Assembly: GCF_001509475.1 (NCBI RefSeq) | Contig: NZ_LLZG01000109.1 | Span: forward strand, 1 to 8,131 | DNA: 8,131 bases | Origin: Streptomyces regalis | GTDB lineage: Bacteria > Actinomycetota > Actinomycetes > Streptomycetales > Streptomycetaceae | Reading direction: 5' to 3' | Shown: piece by piece, positions 5,578 through 8,131 of the stretch | How the letters are laid out: the number at the start of each line of letters is the position of its first letter | How positions within the stretch are numbered: the stretch's first letter is position 1 | Position numbers and translations under genes: made by a program | Notes under the pieces: model-generated | Told to the model about the DNA's origin: nothing | Database searches by the model: none | Seen by the model: only the letters and a program-made list of their open reading frames with translations

Positions 5578-6981
5578 ATGAGCAGCCGTACCGTCATCCG
5601 TGGTGGTCTCGTCATCACCGCGTCCGACGAGATGCACGCCGACGTCCTGATCGAGGACGGCCGTATCGCCGCCCTTGCCGCGAGTGGCACCCCGGCCGCC
5701 GAGGCCTGGACGGCCGAGCGGACCATCGACGCCACCGGGAAGTACGTGATCCCGGGCGGTGTCGACGCCCACACCCACATGGAGCTGCCGTTCGGCGGCA
5801 CCTTCGCCTCCGACACCTTCGAGACCGGCACCCGGGCCGCCGCCTGGGGCGGTACCACCACGATCATCGACTTCGCCGTGCAGAGCGTGGGCCACTCGCT
5901 GCGCGAGGGCCTCGACGCCTGGCACGCCAAGGCCGGGGGCAACTGCGCGATCGACTACGGCTTCCACATGATCGTCTCCGATGTGAACCAGGAGACGCTC
6001 AAGGAGATGGATCTGCTGGTCGAGGAGGGCGTGACCAGCTTCAAGCAGTTCATGGCCTACCCGGGGGTGTTCTACTCCGACGACGGCCAGATCCTGCGCG
6101 CCATGCAGCGCTCGGCCGAGAACGGCGGCCTGATCATGATGCACGCCGAGAACGGCATCGCGATCGACGTGCTGGTCGAGCAGGCGCTGGCCCGCGGCGA
6201 GACCGACCCGCGCTACCACGGGGAGGTGCGCAAGGCGCTGCTGGAGGCCGAGGCCACCCACCGCGCCATCAAGCTCGCCCAGGTCGCGGGCGCTCCCCTG
6301 TACGTCGTGCACGTCTCGGCGATGGAGGCAGTCGCCGAGCTGGCCAGGGCACGCGACGAGGGCCTGAACGTCTTCGGTGAGACCTGCCCGCAGTACCTGT
6401 TCCTGTCCACCGACAACCTCGCCGAGCCGGACTTCGAGGGCGCCAAGTACGTGTGCTCGACGCCGCTGCGGCCGAAGGAGCACCAGGCGCAGCTCTGGAA
6501 GGGCCTGCGGACCAACGACCTCCAGGTCGTCTCCACCGACCACTGCCCCTTCTGCTTCGTGGGCCAGAAGGAGCTGGGGCGAGGGGACTTCTCGAAGATC
6601 CCCAACGGCCTTCCCGGCGTCGAGAACCGGATGGACCTGCTCCACCAGGCCGTCGTCGACGGCCACATCTCGCGCCGCCGCTGGATCGAGATCGCCTGCG
6701 CGACGCCGGCCCGGATGTTCGGCCTGTACCCGAAGAAGGGCACCATCGCGCCGGGGGCCGACGCCGACGTCGTGATCTACGACCCGCAGGCCGAACAGGT
6801 CATGTCCGCCGTGACGCACCACATGAACGTCGACTACTCGGCGTACGAAGGCAAGCAGACCACCGGCCGGGTCGAGACGGTTCTCTCGCGCGGCGAACTC
6901 GTCATCACCGAGCGGGAGTACACCGGGCACGCCGGGCACGGCGTCTACACCCCCCGCTCCACCTGTCAGTACCTCAACTAG
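5578..6981 (+). CDS. hydA: Dihydropyrimidinase / D-hydantoinase
   Basis: Predicted cytosolic, binuclear-metal cyclic amidohydrolase that opens dihydrouracil, dihydrothymine or 5-substituted hydantoins to N-carbamoyl amino acids. The protein has 467 residues, normal for the family. All expected metal ligands are present: H65 and H67 (DAHTH), K156 (TSFKQFMAYPG; the lysine that becomes carboxylated), H189 (MMHAEN), H245 (VVHVS) and D321 (VVSTDHCPF). Substrate-contact positions are also kept: Y161, the CSTPLR stretch near 293-298, and N343 in IPNGLPG. The N-terminal 1-55 and C-terminal 390-450 form the usual beta-sandwich around the TIM barrel. The product would be the substrate of the amidohydrolase genes upstream. 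Whether pyrimidines or hydantoins are the natural substrate cannot be settled from sequence; allantoinase is unlikely given the dihydropyrimidinase-type motifs. Confidence 0.93.
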   Translation: MSSRTVIRGGLVITASDEMHADVLIEDGRIAALAASGTPAAEAWTAERTIDATGKYVIPGGVDAHTHMELPFGGTFASDTFETGTRAAAWGGTTTIIDFAVQSVGHSLREGLDAWHAKAGGNCAIDYGFHMIVSDVNQETLKEMDLLVEEGVTSFKQFMAYPGVFYSDDGQILRAMQRSAENGGLIMMHAENGIAIDVLVEQALARGETDPRYHGEVRKALLEAEATHRAIKLAQVAGAPLYVVHVSAMEAVAELARARDEGLNVFGETCPQYLFLSTDNLAEPDFEGAKYVCSTPLRPKEHQAQLWKGLRTNDLQVVSTDHCPFCFVGQKELGRGDFSKIPNGLPGVENRMDLLHQAVVDGHISRRRWIEIACATPARMFGLYPKKGTIAPGADADVVIYDPQAEQVMSAVTHHMNVDYSAYEGKQTTGRVETVLSRGELVITEREYTGHAGHGVYTPRSTCQYLN

Positions 6982-6984
6982 GAG
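6979..6984 (+). promoter_or_regulatory. Stop codon fused to the ribosome site of the next gene
   Basis: The TAG stop of the dihydropyrimidinase runs straight into GGAG (TAGGAG), eight bases before the ATG at 6993; a second GGAG (6986-6989) is closer. The tight packing supports co-transcription and coupled translation of the two genes. Confidence 0.6.
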
Positions 6985-6992
6985 CGGAGCAC

Positions 6993-8015
6993 ATGGACTT
7001 CGGACTCGTTCTGCAGACCGACCCGCCGGCCTCCAGGGTCGTCAGCCTGATGAAGCGCGCCGAGCGCAGCGGCTTCACGTACGGCTGGACCTTCGACTCC
7101 GCCGTGCTGTGGCAGGAGCCGTTCGTGATCTACAGCCAGATCCTGGCGAACACGCAGAAGCTGAAGGTCGGCACGATGGTGACCAACCCGGGCACCCGCA
7201 CCTGGGAGGTCACCGCCTCCACGTTCGCCACCCTCAACGACATGTTCGGCAACCGCACCGTCTGCGGCATCGGCCGCGGCGACTCGGCCATGCGCGTCGC
7301 CGGCCGCAAGCCCAACACGCTCGCCCGCATCAGCGACGCCATGAAGGTCATCCGGGCACTGGGCCGCGGCGACGAGGCCGACCTCGGCGGCGGCACGGTC
7401 GTCAGGTTCCCGTGGATCAAGGAGGGCGCCGAACTCCCCGTATGGATGGCGGCGTACGGGCCCAAGGCCCTGAAGATGACCGGCGAGGAGGCCGACGGGT
7501 TCATCCTGCAGCTCGCCGACCTCTATCTGACCGAGTACATGGTCAAGGCCGTGAAGGACGCGGCGGTCGCCGCCGGGCGCAATCCCGACGACGTCAAGAT
7601 CTGCGTCGCCGCCCCCGCGTATGTCACCGAGGACGACTCGCCCGAGAAGCTCGCCCACGCGCGCGAACAGTGCCGCTGGTTCGGCGGGATGGTCGGCAAC
7701 CACGTCGCCGACCTGGTCGCCAAGTACGGGGAGCACTCCGCCGCCGTACCCGACGAACTCACCGACTACATCAAGGCGCGCGAGGGGTACGACTACTCCC
7801 ACCACGGACGCGCCGACAACCCCGACACCCAGTTCGTGCCCGACGAGATCGTCGACCGGTTCTGCCTGATCGGACCGGTCGAGAAGCACATCGAGAAGCT
7901 GAACGCGCTGCGTGAGCTGGGCGTCGACCAGTTCGCGGTCTACGACATGCACGACGCGCAGGAAGCCGTCATCGACGCGTACGGCTCGAAGGTCATCCCT
8001 GCGGTCAACTCCTGA
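6993..8015 (+). CDS. LLM-class (luciferase-like) F420- or FMN-dependent oxidoreductase, TIGR03842/CPS_4043-type
   Basis: A 340-residue luciferase-like monooxygenase fold (TIM barrel) protein, a normal length. The start MDFGLVLQTDPPASRVV, the ERSGFTYGWTFDS stretch (24-36), MVTNPGTRTWEVTA (62-75) and CGIGRGDSAMR (91-101) are, from memory, hallmarks of the narrow subfamily called the CPS_4043 type. PVWMAAYGPKALKMTGEEADGF (149-170) is the usual LLM segment that helps bind the deazaflavin or flavin. The cofactor is not certain: the name says F420, but some relatives live in bacteria without F420, so FMN is possible. No reaction is assigned. Only 11 bases separate it from the dihydropyrimidinase, so a role in the same pathway is likely. 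It is the only redox enzyme in the cluster and may act on the ring before or alongside hydrolysis, which is a hypothesis. Confidence 0.88.
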   Translation: MDFGLVLQTDPPASRVVSLMKRAERSGFTYGWTFDSAVLWQEPFVIYSQILANTQKLKVGTMVTNPGTRTWEVTASTFATLNDMFGNRTVCGIGRGDSAMRVAGRKPNTLARISDAMKVIRALGRGDEADLGGGTVVRFPWIKEGAELPVWMAAYGPKALKMTGEEADGFILQLADLYLTEYMVKAVKDAAVAAGRNPDDVKICVAAPAYVTEDDSPEKLAHAREQCRWFGGMVGNHVADLVAKYGEHSAAVPDELTDYIKAREGYDYSHHGRADNPDTQFVPDEIVDRFCLIGPVEKHIEKLNALRELGVDQFAVYDMHDAQEAVIDAYGSKVIPAVNS

Positions 8016-8079
8016 CCGAAGCCGTCGAGTTCGGACGCCTCCAGTACCCCCGCTCCACCTGCCCCCCCACACCTTGTCT

Positions 8080-8127
8080 CCCTCCCCGCGGCCCGGCCTC
8101 CCCGCCTCCCACCTCGGGGAGGGGCCG
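8080..8127 (+). terminator. G+C-rich hairpin after the last gene, probable operon terminator
   Basis: CCTCCCCG at 8097-8104 pairs perfectly with CGGGGAGG at 8115-8122 around a ten-base loop, and 8094-8096 can add three pairs with 8125-8127 past a two-base bulge. A second left arm (8080-8088) could pair with 8115-8123 over nine bases. The window ends four bases later, so a following T-run could not be seen. The rest of 8016-8131 is pyrimidine-rich and shows no gene. Confidence 0.4.
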
Positions 8128-8131
8128 AAGG

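Noticed and set aside
5260..6939. 559-codon open frame on the - strand opposite the dihydropyrimidinase
   Set aside because: The + strand encodes a complete dihydropyrimidinase with all metal ligands; the antisense translation shows no recognisable domain and no good ribosome site.
6453..6992. In-frame upstream extension of the LLM oxidoreductase gene
   Set aside because: It overlaps the dihydropyrimidinase in another frame and is Arg/Pro-rich. The ATG at 6993 gives the exact N-terminus expected for the subfamily and has GGAG eight bases before it.
1..8131. tRNA, rRNA, CRISPR, insertion sequence or integration site
   Set aside because: No cloverleaf, regularly spaced repeat with spacers, transposase motif or long terminal inverted repeat was seen. 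The only repeats are the two amidohydrolase genes and short intergenic motifs.

Overview
The window looks like a stretch of chromosome from a high-GC actinomycete, most likely Streptomyces or a close relative. It is roughly 70% G+C by eye, nearly every codon in the real genes ends in G or C, ribosome sites are purine-rich, and it carries a PucR-type regulator and an F420/FMN luciferase-fold enzyme of a kind common in that group. No mobile element, RNA gene or CRISPR array was seen. All seven genes lie on the + strand.

Layout: (i) 2-547 is the 3' end of an unrecognised alpha-helical repeat protein, unrelated in function to what follows and closed by a hairpin over its stop codon. (ii) 548-727 is a control region with a candidate promoter, a dyad and a GTGAAAC box. 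(iii) 728-4457 holds a nitrilase-superfamily N-carbamoyl-amino-acid amidohydrolase (beta-ureidopropionase type), a class III aminotransferase whose start overlaps the previous stop, and a PucR-family regulator 23 bp later. (iv) 4458-4637 is a second control region rich in GTGAMAC boxes (M = A or C). (v) 4638-8015 holds a second amidohydrolase that is a 72% identical paralogue of the first, a dihydropyrimidinase/D-hydantoinase with all metal ligands, and an LLM-family oxidoreductase. (vi) 8016-8131 has no gene but a G+C-rich hairpin that may be the terminator.

The genes read as a cyclic-ureide (pyrimidine or hydantoin) catabolic cluster. The dihydropyrimidinase opens a dihydropyrimidine or hydantoin ring to an N-carbamoyl amino acid, an amidohydrolase removes CO2 and NH3, and the aminotransferase takes the amino group off the resulting beta-amino acid (beta-alanine or 3-aminoisobutyrate). 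The PucR protein is the obvious local regulator. No classical dihydropyrimidine dehydrogenase is present. The LLM oxidoreductase is the only redox enzyme here and may carry out an unassigned first or side step. The points most worth checking are the role of that enzyme, the duplicated amidohydrolase with uneven divergence, and the matching boxes at nearly equal distances upstream of the two paralogues.
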